64,000 bases of DNA from Diadema setosum (GCA_033980235.1 CM067064.1:2344501-2408500), one strand, 5' to 3'; counted from the stretch's first letter, positions 1 through 12,260 are shown. Numbers and translations are program-made. The notes: generated by a model not told the origin, from the letters alone.

Positions 1-788
1 ACAGCTTTGAACTAAAGACTGTAGTTGTCTCATAACATTGTTATGGACTGTACGTAGAGTTTTGCAAAGGAGCAAAAGGTTCAATAATGTTTGTAGTAGT
101 ACATTTTGTTGTCATTTTTTGCTCTCTATGTGTTCGGCTCCAGGGACGAAGCCTGCATGGGGAGGGAAGCCATGTAACGAAATTCGGTGGAACCGATTCG
201 ATTTAACCGTTCGATTATAATGTGTCATAATCGATTGTGCCGATAGCATAGAAAATGGGCGATTATCGGAATGTTGGACAAACATTTCAAGGTGGTAATG
301 CATAATTATGAGTTTTAACATTTATTATTAAATATGTGGTTACTTGTTTGTCATAGGCAAGTTTGGATTATTTTAATACCAACTCCGGTTTAGACCGATG
401 ATACATGCCGAATTAAAGTAACCATGTACAAGAGATACTGCTAAAATCTATAATCGTTGTACGAATTTAATAACCACGCCAACATTGTAAATAATTTGAA
501 CGACTACTGCGAGTATTATCCGCGTCGCCCACGGCCGTGCGGGATTGCCTCCTCGTTCCGCGATAGGAGGAGAGGCATATAAAGTGGCCGTTGTGTGACA
601 TAGTCCGCAACAAGTAGCCCGTGTATGATACATATGCTAATGTGTTGTTCATGTTCACTTCTATGTGTATTAAACTGTACATGTGTTCCTGAACTAATGA
701 CTCTCACTGTGCCTTCTTGAGAGTTCTACACCAAGTAGCGGTGTGCAGAATGGTGGTACATGTTCCTGAGCTGGAGCAACGTTCCTGT
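1..788. other. Unassigned intergenic or intronic DNA
   Basis: No exon-like reading frame, splice-bounded domain or transposon terminus was recognised here. Short open frames exist on both strands but have no recognisable composition or motif. Confidence 0.4.
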
Positions 789-932
789 TGGATTTCGGGC
801 ATATTGGTAATGTGACTTGTCGCATAGTCCGTGCCCAATCCAAGTTCCAGTCGTCGTCATTGGATATCGGGTATAATGGTAATGTGACTTGTCGCATAGT
901 CCGTGCCCAATCCAAGTTCCAGTCGTCGCCTG
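789..932. repeat. 72-bp direct tandem duplication
   Basis: Two adjacent copies of a 72-bp unit, about 789-860 and 861-932, share a block containing TAATGTGACTTGTCGCATAG and the following sequence almost without change. The first dozen bases of each unit differ slightly. No function is evident. Confidence 0.85.
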
Positions 933-1029
933 AGGAAGTTGGTAACGGTGCGATACCGCACTTTACCCCGTGCCAACGATACCTGTGCCACCATATGGTT
1001 GTGAAAGGTGTTCCACGTTAGCGTGATTG

Positions 1030-1175
1030 AGTTGGTAGCAAAAGTTGGTAGCTAGAGTTGGTAACAAAACTTGGTAGCAGAACTTGGTAGCAAGAGTTGG
1101 TAGTAGAGTTGGTAACAAAACTTGGTAGCAGAACTTGGTAGCAAGAGTTGGTAGCAAAAGTTGGTAACAAAATAA
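1030..1175. repeat. GTTGGTAGCA minisatellite
   Basis: About ten units of roughly 14-15 bp built on GAGTTGGTAGCAAAA and variants such as AACTTGGTAGCAGA. The order of variants repeats itself, so a higher-order unit of about 55-60 bp (four short units) is also visible. Confidence 0.85.
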
Positions 1176-1463
1176 GTATACCAATTTAACATCCTCTACA
1201 AGTGACGCTTGGGAGTGACATATTCTAAGTGATGCTGAACTTGGTATGTGTGCCACTTGTGTTAGTGAGCTGCTTGTGACACAACATAATACATGGTAGC
1301 GTACAGACTTGTAGTTTTAGTAATTTAAAGGGATCGTTGTAAACTGCAACAAAACGAACCCCGCCTACTCGGCCATCCTGACACGGCTCGCGGAGGCATT
1401 TGTACAAACAGTCGAATACACTCTATTACTTCACGACGAGAAGGCGAGTTCGTCACAATATTC

Positions 1464-1530
1464 ATATATATATAATATATATATATATAATATATACATA
1501 TATATATGATAATATATACATGTGTATATA
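1464..1530. repeat. AT/TATA microsatellite
   Basis: Low-complexity run of alternating A and T (TATATATA with short interruptions). It creates spurious isoleucine/tyrosine-rich frames. Confidence 0.85.
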
Positions 1531-2641
1531 ATAGCACATACATTTTCTTCGTGAAATTGTGCTGATTGTTGCAAAGATATGTCTCTTTCTCCAACACAAA
1601 CTTTCACTGGAGTTTCATTGAATGAGGTAACAGCACGCATCTCTTAATTATAACAAAATCCTTTTTAAACACTATGACACAGGTGTACATTTACTCAATG
1701 TACTTGTTAATAAATCTTATACTTATGTCAACTCTGCGTCATAAGTTAGCCAAAACAACAACAAAAGTTTAACCATGGGGACATTTTTTTTTTGTCCCTT
1801 CACACATATGTATTGTCACCCGTAAGGATGTTAAAATATATGTGCAAACTCTGGAAAATATCGAGATCATACTCGACATAACACACAAATGTGACTCTGT
1901 CACTCTGTAACAAAATACATATACAGGTTATTAATTTACCAAAGTGACATTATATCTTAACTTCTTTATACCTCACTGTCACTCATCAATACAAAACAAC
2001 ACAAATTCATATGTTTTAACACAAATCGGTTGAAATAAAACTCAAAATTTGATCAACAGTTTTCCTGTGACTGGCCGGTTCTGTTTTGCTATACTGTTTT
2101 TGCATTTGCTAGCATTAACTCTGTAACTTATCGGTATACATAAAAAATCTGAATCCTTTGACTCTTTGGGGTACATTGAATGAAATCAAAATAGAAGGGT
2201 GCAACTGAAGCACAGCTTTCATTGTAAACTTACACACCACAAATGTTGTATTCTGTCGCTTCCTGTAATGTTGGGTTTTCAAAATACCATATAATGTTTG
2301 GCGTGTGACACATCATGAAATTTTTCAAGTAATGTCTCCTTATAAAGACAGAATATTGTGTACTTTCTTATACTTCCTAGCATCACTCACAATAAAATAT
2401 ACTGTTTTCGTTTAAAACAAGCATGACTAACAAAAATACAATTTCTTCCTTCACAGATCCTTGGGAAAGATAGAAAACTGAACGAGAATACATAAACACG
2501 TGTATACATTGTCATATAAAAAAAAAACACATCAGTTTCTTGTCTGTTTTAAGTCTTGTTTGAAATGTTTTGCTTGATGTAGGTTTTACTGTAGATTTGA
2601 GGTCGTTATCGCTCGGCAACATTATCAGCGCGTGCACAGTT
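1531..2641. other. AT-rich unassigned DNA downstream of gypsy pol
   Basis: No coding signal. Because it lies just 3' (minus strand) of the stop that ends the gypsy RNase H frame, part of it could be the element's 3' untranslated region and LTR. A second LTR copy for comparison is not in the window, so this cannot be shown. Confidence 0.3.
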
Positions 2642-3190
2642 TCAAGCTCGCGTCAAAGCGTCTGCTAATTTGTTGTCCTTTCCTGCTATGTGCACAATTC
2701 TCAGTGGGTACGGCTGGAGAATCAAACTCCAACGGAAGAGACGCTGATTTGTGTGCTTGAAGCGTTCTAAGAACGTCAATGGGTTATGGTCAGTGTACAC
2801 CACGATGTCTCTTCCACCGTCCAAGTACGCTTCGAAATGTTGCACGGCGAGAACGACACTGAGACAATCCTTCTCCACCGCAGAATACTTTTGCTGATGG
2901 CAATTCAGTTTTTTGGAGAAGAAACACACGGGTTTGTTGTGTCCGTTGTCGTCGTCCTGAAGCAGCACGGCTCCTACTCCTCGGTCACTAGCATCCGTAG
3001 CCAGCTGGAAGCGCCTCTCGAAGTTTGGTGCAATGAGCACGGGATCGTTCATGAGAACGGCCTTCAGCTTCTGAAACGCACCCTGGCAATTCGCAGACCA
3101 CTGGAACGTTGTACCCTTTTTTAACATGTCCGTCAAGGGCACCACCATTAGTGACTGAAGTTGGGCACGAATCTCAGGTAGAATCCGCAC
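2642..3190 (-). pseudogene. Gypsy RNase H domain, with end of RT thumb
   Basis: This frame encodes a Ty3-type RNase H. Visible landmarks are the catalytic-region block LATDASDRGVGAVLLQ, then YSAVEKDCLSVV and the YTDHNPLTFL block. The last residues KDNKLADALTRA are the usual end of a gypsy RNase H. The enzyme degrades the RNA strand of the RNA:DNA hybrid during reverse transcription. The domain itself looks undamaged over about 150 residues, but it is out of frame with the RT upstream, so the element is dead. The stop right after the domain means no integrase follows it. Confidence 0.85.
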
Positions 3191-4190
3191 ATTCCCAGAA
3201 AGCGCTGAAGCTCCCGTTTCGATGCCGGCACTGGGAAGTCCACGATTGCTCGGACCTTGGCATGTCGTGGTACGATGCTACCTCGGCCTACCTTGTGACC
3301 TAGGTAGGTCACACAAGCTTTTCCAAACTCGCATTTGGCCAGATTCACCACGAGTCTTGCATGTGACAACCTCCGGAACAGCTCTCAAAGATGGGCAACA
3401 CATCGTCTATATAGACAATACAGTTATCATGTCCAGCAATAACCCCATTTATGTTCATCATCTGTTGAAAAGTGGCGGGGGTATTTTTCATTCTGAAGGG
3501 GTTTATGACACGACACTGGTATAAACCGGAGGGCGTGACAAACGCCGAGATCTCTCTTGCATCCTTGTGTTATGGCACCTGCCAATACCCTTTCATCAAG
3601 TCCAATTTGCTGACATACTCAGCACTTCCTACCCTATCAATACATTCCTTAATCAAAGGAAGCGGGAACGAATCAGTTTTGGTTATGGTATTGACCTTCC
3701 GGTAATCTATACAAAACCTGGACGTTCCGTCTGGCCTTGGAACTAGCACTACTGGGGAACTCCAGTTTGAATTACCGGGCTCTATGATTCTATGTGCACT
3801 CATGAAATCTATCTCCCTATCCACCTGTTCTCTCTTAGCAGGATGAATCCGATATGGATGCTGCTTTATGGGTGCATTTTCACCAACATCGACCGTATGA
3901 ACAGTGTCTTTCGCACAACCCAATTTATCACTGCAAACCTCCGGAAATTCCTGGAAGATGTCGGCAACATCTTGCCTCTCTGAATCAGACAGATGACTGA
4001 CCAGTAATTCTGGATATTCTAGTGCCTTTGAGTTCTCTTCTCGCGGAATCATTCCTGACTTAAAACTCACACTCTCAGAATCTGGAGCATCATGTTCAAA
4101 CTCTTCTGCCTTTGTCCCAGCACTGTGTAGGACACTCTCACACACAACTGCACCTACGTTTTCTACACGTTCATGGTACTTCTTCAACAT
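3191..4190 (-). pseudogene. Gypsy reverse transcriptase, frameshifted
   Basis: The upstream part (4190-3570) reads through a linker into RT: the PYRIHPAKREQV block, the SPVVLVPRPDG block, FCIDYRKVN and SKLDLMKGYWQVP, covering the fingers and the first catalytic aspartate (LDLMKGYWQ). The catalytic YIDD is still encoded at about 3413-3402 but in a different frame. A third frame (3369-3148) carries the post-palm segment with LVVNLAKCEFGKACVTYLGH. At least two frame changes therefore separate blocks that belong to one enzyme. A decayed, non-functional copy. Confidence 0.85.
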
Positions 4191-4199
4191 ACATTATTA

Positions 4200-4380
4200 A
4201 CGTGACACATTCTCTTGGTTTTTCTACGGTCAGGCATGCTCACCACATAAGTCTCCTTCCCAAGCTTCCTCTCCACTACATGTGGACCACTGAATTTAGC
4301 CTTCAATGCATCTCCTGGCAATGAAAGCAGAACCAAGACTTGTCTCCCACCTCAAACAGACGACTCTTTGCCTTTTGGTC
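4200..4380 (-). pseudogene. Integrase C-terminal tail upstream of RT
   Basis: Translating across frames gives DQKAKSRLFEVGDK, then in a second frame SLPGDALKAKFSGPHVVERK, followed by LGKETYVV and an HVN-type motif just before the MLKKYHER start of the RT-side frame. GDKVLVLLP...F.GP..V..K is the typical small SH3-like integrase C-terminal domain followed by the short segment found in gypsy polyproteins. It lies 5' of RT, which is what points to a Gmr1-like arrangement. It is short and frameshifted, so the assignment rests on pattern recognition. Confidence 0.65.
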
Positions 4381-4397
4381 AAAACATTCCATGGATC

Positions 4398-5325
4398 CGG
4401 GCTAACTCGGCCCACGGGACAACTCGTCCCACCCGTCGAAGGTGGGCCGAGTTGTCCCACCCGTTGGTATCGATAGTGATCGTGAGCGCTTGTCTGTGTT
4501 TGAGTTTATTTTGTCTTTATGACGTCTTTTCTAACCCTAATTTTTATGGAATGTGTTCAGTGGTTTCTTTAAATAATATTTTCCAACTTTTGGGGGATAC
4601 AACGACGTAAAAATGAAATTTCAGACGTTTTTATCGCGGTTCGCGATCCCCATTGGTGCACGTTCATTTCTGCGCGGTGAGCTACATGCTTGTATATAAC
4701 TCGGCCCACTAAGTTTTAGTTGCGTTTTGTCAAAAAATCTCCGTAAAAATATCAATTTTATCATGTATGAAGGTGTATTCAGGGTACCTTCAAGTAATTT
4801 CATCTTCGAGGGAATTTAATTTTGCGCATGTTTGGTGAAATGTTTGATATTTGTTTGATGATTTCATCTTTGCCGTATCCGCACCGCACCGGTCTCGCTG
4901 TCAACTGCAGCTCGCTCACACACACAGTGGCAGAGCTGAGCTAGCAGCGCCATGCCCACTCGGCGAGGGGCGGCGGGGCGCGGCGCGCGGGGCGCGAGCA
5001 GCAGAGGGAGCAGCCGGCCACTCCGTATCAGTAGGTTACAGTGGTTGAAATTTTTTGCTGCACTTCCCACTTTTCTATATTATGTGAAATCAAATTATGT
5101 AGCAGATCATTCGATGTGAACTACATGAAGGTCATATGCATTTGATTTTGTAGGTTAATAATTCACAAATCTATTTCTAAGGTCTACCCAGCTCAGTTAA
5201 CTGTTAAAAAGTTTTTTGTTTATTGTTATTTTTTTGTTGTTGCTGATTTTATAAATAGATCTGCGTTCTACTCAAAAGTTATTTCTGTTCAATAAATGTT
5301 ACCTTTTTTTTTCTTAATAAAGACT
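4398..5325 (+). repeat. Left inverted arm of fold-back element
   Basis: Pairs with 7468-8285. It includes the tandem GTCCCACCCGT / GGGCCGAGTTG block at the tip and a GC-rich segment (about 4930-5030) in an otherwise AT-rich arm. Confidence 0.85.
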
Positions 5326-7467
5326 AACATCGATACGATCCTCAGGTGAAACTATTTTCCTCCTTGCGTTTTGGTTGATTTGTTTATCTTATGATTTGAA
5401 TATGTAAATTAACTACCCTGGAAAAAGTAAGTGGGAAGAATTAAGAAAGAGTCTAGCACATGAACTGTCCGAGAACAGATCTGCTTTCTTCAGCCCCTAC
5501 AGCTATGGTGAATATTCAGTTTTGAGAGAACATTGTCTGGTTTTGTGGAGTGACTGAGCATAATGTTGGACACCAAGATGAGTGTTACAATAATGCAACA
5601 TTTCATGAAGTGTATCTGGATTGACATATTATGTACAACAATCTCATTTCCTGCGATGCACCTCTCCTGGGGCAGAGTTCATCAATTGGCAACTATCTGG
5701 TAAACTACATGTATGTTGTACAGGTAGGTCAAAAGCTTGAAAATCTAGAAGAAAGCAAACTATCAACTGAAGTAGGCCTATCCTGAAGTCAGTGTCGTAA
5801 TGGTTCCATGACATTTGCTCCAGGGACAATTGTTCACTTGAAAATTCTGCATAGATATAAACCAAACATAAATTCTGCAAAGAAATATTACTCTAACCCT
5901 ACTCCTCACATCAAGCTTAACCTACTTGTCACACCCCTATCACAATCTTAACCTTAATCCCAAGTCCTTGGAGAAAATAATACCAGAGCAATATTAACGG
6001 GGTCACAGGAACAAATGTGTTACCGTTTTAACACACTATAAAATGTGGTGGAATTAAATTCACATTTTTTATGGATGCACACTATTCACTGATGATGAAG
6101 TGTGATGACTCTAAAATGATGTTTTTGTCACACATGTTTTGTAATCGATAGTACAGCACTAATGAGACTTTTTTTTTTTATTAAAGATATCAAATTTGTG
6201 TACATTGAACATCAGTGTATATATGCACACACAGTTGTTCTATGTAAATATGAATTCGGAAAAAGAAAAAACAAATACTGGTGTGCAATTCACATGAAGT
6301 ATGCAGTGTTTCAAATCAAATCTAATTTGACACTTGACAAACACATTCATCACGCATAAGAAAAGAGTGGGTTGATGGAAGAGAGAGAGAGACGGGGAGA
6401 GGAAGCAGAAATACTGGCAGTAGTCGATCTATAGAGCCATGATGAAGAATCATAACAAAATACAGAACTTTACAATTCAGTTGTAGAAAGAAAGCTTTGT
6501 ACACAGATGATACTTGGTAATGTCATAATTGAAAATGAAAGTATTATTTCAAGTCAAATGAGAATGTTCTGTTATTCACGAAAAAAAAAATAGAGGGAAA
6601 ATAATATATGTTAAAATGACAAAAAAAAACATACTTTACATGCTCGCATTAATATTATTCAAAATTTGCTGTGATCTTGCAGTATTGGAAAGAGCAGTAC
6701 ATCAAGGGCAGGGCAACAGTCGAAAGGATGCAATGGCCACAAAACAACAGATTCTTTTGTGAAGGAAGATGAGAGGCTATATGCATGACCTTGCCAGTGC
6801 CTACCAGTGCATGTTGCAATGTTGCTTTTGTGACCCTGCATGACTGCAAATCATGTAACACTTTAAGTACCATACTTGAGAAGGAAGACCATTGAGAAGC
6901 TATTCATCTTTGCTGCTTGTTTAAAAAAAAAAAAATTGCACGAATTAAACAGTATAGAGTGCAGGACAAGCAAGGATTTGAGAATTTTATAATCAGCCTT
7001 ATTTGCACAAATAAATAAAAATGTAAAAGATTAAAACATATAATAGGGCTAAGGCATGGAAAAGATTCAGATATGAAGTCCAAGTTTGGTCCAATAGATC
7101 ATCGCAGTATACATAACATAGCTAAAAAAGAAAACTACAAAAAAGAAAAAGAACTTGATGGTTGGCCATTATCGTGCAGGTACAGGTGGCAGAGGATTTT
7201 CTCTTGAATTAGGGCAAGGATTTCCATGACAAAAATGGCAATGTCATCAAAACAAAAACAATTCCTTTTTTATTTTTGAAAGTACACACAAAAGGTATAA
7301 TTATAAACAAGGCCAATCTAGCTAGCACTATATTTCATTACCGGTTCCATGATATCAACCATTCAACCAAACCATCCATATCTACAGGTAAAATAACCAA
7401 CCACTGGATATCAAACAATTATTTATTAATTAATGCCCAGACTCACCCCTTTGACTTTTGCTTGTTT

Positions 7468-8285
7468 GTTTTTATTAAGAAAAAAGAAGGTAACATTTAT
7501 TGGACAGAAATAACTTTTGAGTAGAACGCAGATCTATATAAAATCAGCAAAAAAAAAAAAAAAAAGCTATTTAACAGTTAACTGAGCTGGGTAGACCTTT
7601 GGAATAAATTTGTGAATTATTAACCTACAAAATCAAATGCATATGACTTTCATGTAGTTCACATCGAATGATCTGCTACATAATTTGATTTCACATAATA
7701 TAGAAAAGTGGGAAGTGCAGCAAAAAATTTCAACCACATGTATATAACCTATACTGATACGGAGTGGCCGGGTGCTCCCTCTGCCGCTCGCGCCCAGCGC
7801 GCCGCGCCCCGCCGCCCCTCGCCGAGTGGGCATGGCGCTGCTAGCTCAGCCCTGCCACTGTTTGTGTGAGCGAGCTGCAGTGGCGAGACCGGTGCGGTGC
7901 GGATACGGCAAAGATGAAATCCTGCGAACAAACATTTCACCAACATGCGCAAAATTAAATTCCCTCGAAGATGGAATTAGTTGAAGGTACCCTGAATACA
8001 CCTTCATACATGATAAAATTGATAGTTTAACGGAGATTTTTTGACAAAACAAAGAGTTAGCCCACTTCATTTTTTCGTCGTTGTATCCCCCAAAAGTTGA
8101 AAAATATTATTTAAAGAAACCACTGAGCACATTCCATAAAAATTAGGGTTAGAAAAGACGTCATAAAGACAAAATAAACTCAAACACAGACAAGCGCTCA
8201 CGATCACTATCGATACCAACGGGTGGGACAACTCGGCCCACCCTCGACGGGTGGGACGAGATGTCCCGTTGGCCGAGTTAGCCCG
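7468..8285 (-). repeat. Right inverted arm of fold-back element
   Basis: Reverse complement of 4398-5325, close to identical over long stretches but lacking about 125 bp present in the left arm near 4620-4740. Confidence 0.85.
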
Positions 8286-9017
8286 ACCCCGTCTAGATCT
8301 ACTCTATATCTAGTCTATCTAGGGCTAGGCCCCTAACTGTTATTGTTAATAGAAAAATGGGTCAAAATCGTCATTCTATTTCATGAAGTCTAATCAGTCT
8401 GAGTCTAATTTTAAAAAATCCTTTGAAACATACTGATTATGAGAGATGTCGTTGTCTACAACCCCCCGAAAAAAATGTTCTGAGAAGTTTAGATTTTACA
8501 ATCAATCATAATGCTTACAATCATTGAAGTATGAAGAGAGGCGGTCATAATGTATTTTAAGTCTATAATGCTTGATGCCACACTGCTTGATCCATATCTT
8601 GCACTTCTCCAAATTTGTTTTTTGGTTTCGGAAAAGGGATGAAAAATACTCCAAGCATCTCGGGCCTCTTCCCCACATACCTCGAATCACTGTTGCATGT
8701 TCCGTAGCAGCAGTGTTTTCCACCCATTTTCAGGAACTACTGAGGACAAAATCGAAACCAAAATTCAACAAAATCGAAACTATAGTCAAAATTGCGTTTG
8801 ATCACAGCAGAATTCTCCCTCATCTAAGGTTGGGAATTGATTTAGAGCCACACGAAATACCAGGAGGTAAAGTCGAAGTTGATGCATCGCACACATGTAC
8901 ACAACATACACGTAAGTCTACATGTGGGGACGTGTCGGGGACGGCTGCAGCAGCCGACGTTGCAGGCTCGTATCCTTTGTTTGCCCGAGGTTGCGGCCGT
9001 GTGCAAAATTAAAGATA
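8286..9017. other. Unassigned DNA
   Basis: One open frame of 146 codons on the plus strand (8572-9012) shows no recognisable domain or splice context. No repeat structure is seen. Confidence 0.35.
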
Positions 9018-9195
9018 GGGCCCCGTTGCTAGAAACTTTGCGTTTAAACGCAACTTGCAACTGATTGTCACTGGCCAATCAAAATCATTGTTGCATGCAT
9101 GTCTTCTTAATAGGGCAGACCCTGAGCCAATCAGAATGGTTGTTTCAAAATTAGCAATTATTTGCAATTGATTGCAACTTTCTTGCAACGGGGCC
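9018..9195. mobile_element. MITE with GGCCCCGTTGC termini
   Basis: Begins GGGCCCCGTTGCTAGAAA and ends TTTCTTGCAACGGGGCC, giving imperfect inverted termini that extend inward through GCAACTTGCAACTGATTG-like sequence. About 178 bp, no coding capacity, consistent with a small non-autonomous DNA transposon. Confidence 0.7.
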
Positions 9196-9896
9196 AGGGG
9201 CATATATTAGTAAACCGGCCTATTCACAACCACTGCTAACGCAGCCCCATTCCACATACCATGCAATGTCACGCAGTATAGAATACCGCTACGAACGAAC
9301 GACATCGTTACGTTTGTACCCTGTGTACACATTTCACATGAGTGCGAACACTACACATACCTCCAGCGGGCATCAATGATTACAACGATGTACCAAAACC
9401 GAAATAACTACCCAAAAGACGGTTTGTTTGTATGTTCATTTCCCGGACATGTTCCCCACATGTCATGCACCAAAAAAAAAATAAAAAAATAAAAAAAATA
9501 AAAAACATGTCATGCCCCGACAAACAATCTGGAACCAACACCGAGATTTGAATCTTTTGAGAGCCAAAATGACCACAACTGTTCTCTCCATTAATTTTTG
9601 CAACCAACTCTCCCTAGTGTCCCGGATGGACACTTTGTATTCCCCTCCCTAGGTTCTCATTGGTGTTCTCCATCACAGGCATCATCGACCCAGCATTGGG
9701 CCGCTTCGCAGAAGAATCCGATTTCATCAAATGTAAAGTTACAGATTAGAAAATAACTCCATTATTCGCGAGATTATAAAAAAAAAAATGCTCCGAAGCT
9801 GAGTGTCTGTTTAAGTGCTTAATCTTACCAAGCTGTGCTAGCTGCGCAATGAACGATGAAAGTATAAGGGATGGAAACGCCAAAGCAACTACAATT
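9196..9896. other. Unassigned DNA with A-rich tract
   Basis: Contains a short A-rich tract (about 9471-9504) flanked on both sides by an ACATGTCATGC repeat. No gene or transposon end recognised. Confidence 0.35.
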
Positions 9897-10678
9897 AACC
9901 CTATTTCCACCGGGGGGGGGGGGGGGGGGGGGGGCAAAATGCCCCCCCCCCCCCCCGATTATTCCGCAACGCGTGATGCTCTCGCCGCGACATGTTATGA
10001 CTTTTTTCTTCCAAGTATCGCGCAAATTTGTCGCTCCCGGACATACCGTTTTTAAGCCACACCGCTTTAAAAAAAACTTCGTCGACCCCAAAATTGCTCA
10101 AAACCATGATTTTGTGTACAAATCCAATGTAAATTGTGTTTTTGCAAATAATTCATATGAAAATATTTTTTTTTTACTTTCAATGGCGGATAATGATTTA
10201 TTTTAGCCTGAGTACGCTTTAAAAGGTTTCTGCGACAAATTCTGACGAAAAAAAAACACAACAAAAAAAGAAAAAAGAAAAAACAAGGAAATACATTAGA
10301 AATTCAAAAAACAATAAAAAACGTAAGAAATGTTTATGAAGCCGAATTTTTGCTTCAATATCATTGTTGAGGATATTGAAAAGAATATGTTTACCAAAAA
10401 TCACCAGACTTGGAGCTTTATTTTTTTTTATTTATAGGCAAAAATGTATATATATTTTTTTGCATAAATTACCATAAATTAATTAATATAAAATACATAA
10501 ATTAAAATTTGAAAGATGTAACTATACAGTCTTGTAGATTACATTGGCCTCTATCTTAGTGCAAATTTTCGCGAGGATCGCGCGATCCACGACCGAGATC
10601 TGAAGGGGGGCCAAAAAGCCCCCCCCCCCCCCCCCCCGTGGTCTCAAGTCCCTCAAAAAACCCGGTGGGATTAGGGTG
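9897..10678. mobile_element. Small TIR element with ACCCTA..CCACCGGG ends
   Basis: The left end reads ACCCTATTTCCACCGGG and the right end, reverse complemented, reads ACCCTAATCCCACCGGG: about 17 bp with two mismatches. Each terminus is followed inward by a homopolymer G/C hairpin (9911-9956 and 10605-10637). No transposase frame. No target duplication could be fixed. Confidence 0.6.
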
Positions 10679-11081
10679 AATGGGTTATAAGATTTAGCTG
10701 AAATTGAGCATGCTCTATACAACTGATTTTCAGATGGTCAGAGTAAGATGAAAAAAGAGCCTTGGATTGCACACGCCATACAAGTATAGCTTCCTGGAGC
10801 TGCTTAAAGGGATTATCATGTAAGGTTCAAGGGTCTCGGGGCAACCACACAGAGCTGTCAACTAACCCACTAACACAAAATCCACCACTTGATCCGTGTT
10901 CACTGATCAATTCAGATGTAGGGCAATTTGTTAATTAGTTGCAATGACATTTTTTAACTGAATTTGAATTGAAAGGTTTAGTCTAATCAGGTGGGTCTTA
11001 CTGCCTTTATGTGGAAAACACAGTTGCCCACTTCTTTCGGAGCGTCGTGTCGTTACAACCACAAAGACAAGATTGCATTAC
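10679..11081. other. Probable intron or 3' flank of EGF gene
   Basis: No exon recognised between the small TIR element and the last EGF exon. Confidence 0.35.
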
Positions 11082-11201
11082 CTTCCTCATCACAGTTCCG
11101 TCCAATGAATCCCGCAGCACATATACATGCGTATCCCCCAATGTAGTTGATACAGGTGGCTCCGTTCAGACACACTACGTCCAAGTTGCATTCATTGATG
11201 T
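11082..11201 (-). CDS. EGF-like (calcium-binding type) exon
   Basis: A 120-bp exon, phase 1-1. The acceptor is AG at 11203-11202 and the donor is GTAATG from 11081. With a G from the preceding exon it encodes D-INEC, NLDVVCLNGATC, then CICAAGFIGRNC and DEE: six cysteines in the EGF spacing with the Asp/Asn-Ile-Asn-Glu start typical of calcium-binding EGF modules. Such modules form extracellular rods and binding surfaces. In minus-strand order it follows the exon at 12147-12260 by an intron of about 0.95 kb with matching phase. No exon was recognised further downstream. The host gene is not identified. Confidence 0.85.
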
Positions 11202-12146
11202 CTGTAATTCAATTGATTTCAGAAACGACAAAGGAAAAAGAGATGTTGCATTACTGCGTAGATTCACATTTTTTTTTTTTTAAGATTACGAGAGACAAGC
11301 ATGTAAATCGTGATAATTGCGAAGGTATGAATACGATAACTCCAAAGTACATAATTTTCAGGTATTATACTGCTCATGATTTATTACAATCCTTTTTATT
11401 TTTAAATAAGCCATTATTCCTGAATTCATAATGAAGTTGCTAAATTTGCCAAAACAGAGCTCTAGATTTGACGCAGAAACTTATTATTCTAAGTATGCTT
11501 GAAAAAATGGAGTCCCAAGAACCTTTTTTCCCCTTTGTTATGCAGCCAGCCGAAATCATTTGAAGTATGTCCGAAACTAGATGCGCAAAATTATTTTTTA
11601 TCCCAATTATCATAAATTCTGAAACTGACCTCAGTATAACTAATTATTTATGGTTCTTCAAATTTAAAAATCTGAAAAATCATCCGGTGGTCTCCTTTAA
11701 CTATCTTCACTCACAGTCATCCTTCATTGTCACATTCAATTTTGCACTTCGAACCTGTGCGGCTTGCAATTTTCATCAGCATGTGCAGTTTCATTTCGTA
11801 AACATAACATCTTACGGTCGCCGAGCTTGCTGTCAAAACGTTTTCAAGGAAGTTTATATTGTCTTCTTTAAAAAAGAACGCTGTATTATTCTCACTATAG
11901 AACAAAAAAAAAAGGAATATCAGTTTGTGGCTAGAAAAAAAAAAGTAACATATCGTCAAGCCCCACTATCTCTGAAAGTATGCATTGAACGTAATATACG
12001 ATATTGTATACTCAGCAATTATGGTGATCTATATATACACTCACTTTTGTGTTATTTCATTCCTTCTGCAGTTAGCTGTAAGGACGTTATCATAAAGAAA
12101 CAATGATCAAACCTGAAAGAGTGGCTGAGGAGGGAAAGGCAATTAC

Positions 12147-12260
12147 CTTCGGCACAGTTGGTTCCCTGGAATCCGGCTGCGCACACGCATTCATATTCGT
12201 CGCGACCGTTGACACACGTACCATCGTTAAGACAAGGCGAGGAAGCGCACTCATCGATAT
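12147..12260 (-). CDS. EGF-like (calcium-binding type) exon
   Basis: A 114-bp phase 1-1 exon. The acceptor AG is at 12262-12261 and the donor GTAATT starts at 12146. It encodes DIDECASSPCLNDGTC, then ECVCAAGFQGTNCAE. All six cysteines are present, with the DIDEC calcium-binding signature and the aromatic/glycine GF..G spacing of EGF modules. No stop or frameshift. Its phase matches both neighbours (13888-14001 upstream, 11082-11201 downstream), so splicing in series would keep the frame. Secreted or cell-surface protein inferred from the domain type. Confidence 0.9.

Larger units (their letters stand above)
2642..4397 (-). mobile_element. Ty3/gypsy LTR retrotransposon, internal pol fragment, Gmr1-like order
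   Basis: Reading on the minus strand gives, in order, an integrase C-terminal-type tail (about 4380-4200), a linker, reverse transcriptase (about 3900-3200) and RNase H (3130-2642), which ends in a stop. In ordinary gypsy elements integrase follows RNase H. In Gmr1-like elements, known mainly from deuterostomes, it precedes RT, and pol ends with RNase H, as seen here. The fragment is broken by frameshifts and stops. The 5' end abuts the fold-back element at 4398; no gag, protease or LTR is recognised. Confidence 0.75.
4398..8285. mobile_element. Fold-back (long-TIR) DNA element, about 3.9 kb
   Basis: The sequence starting CGGGCTAACTCGGCC at 4398 recurs inverted at 8285. The inverted arms run about 4398-5325 and 7468-8285, with an extra block of about 125 bp in the left arm. 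Between the arms lies about 2.1 kb without a recognisable reading frame, so no transposase is present. No clear target-site duplication was found at the edges. This is the pattern of non-autonomous fold-back elements. Confidence 0.8.

Noticed and set aside
8572..9012. 146-codon plus-strand frame
   Set aside because: No domain, no matching splice sites, and its end runs up to a MITE.
9871..10206. Open frame of 111 codons with poly-Gly and poly-Pro
   Set aside because: It is produced by the G and C homopolymer runs at the end of a small TIR element; no domain and no splice context.
11567..12106. 179-codon plus-strand frame
   Set aside because: It lies in the intron between two EGF exons on the opposite strand, has AT-rich composition and no recognisable domain.
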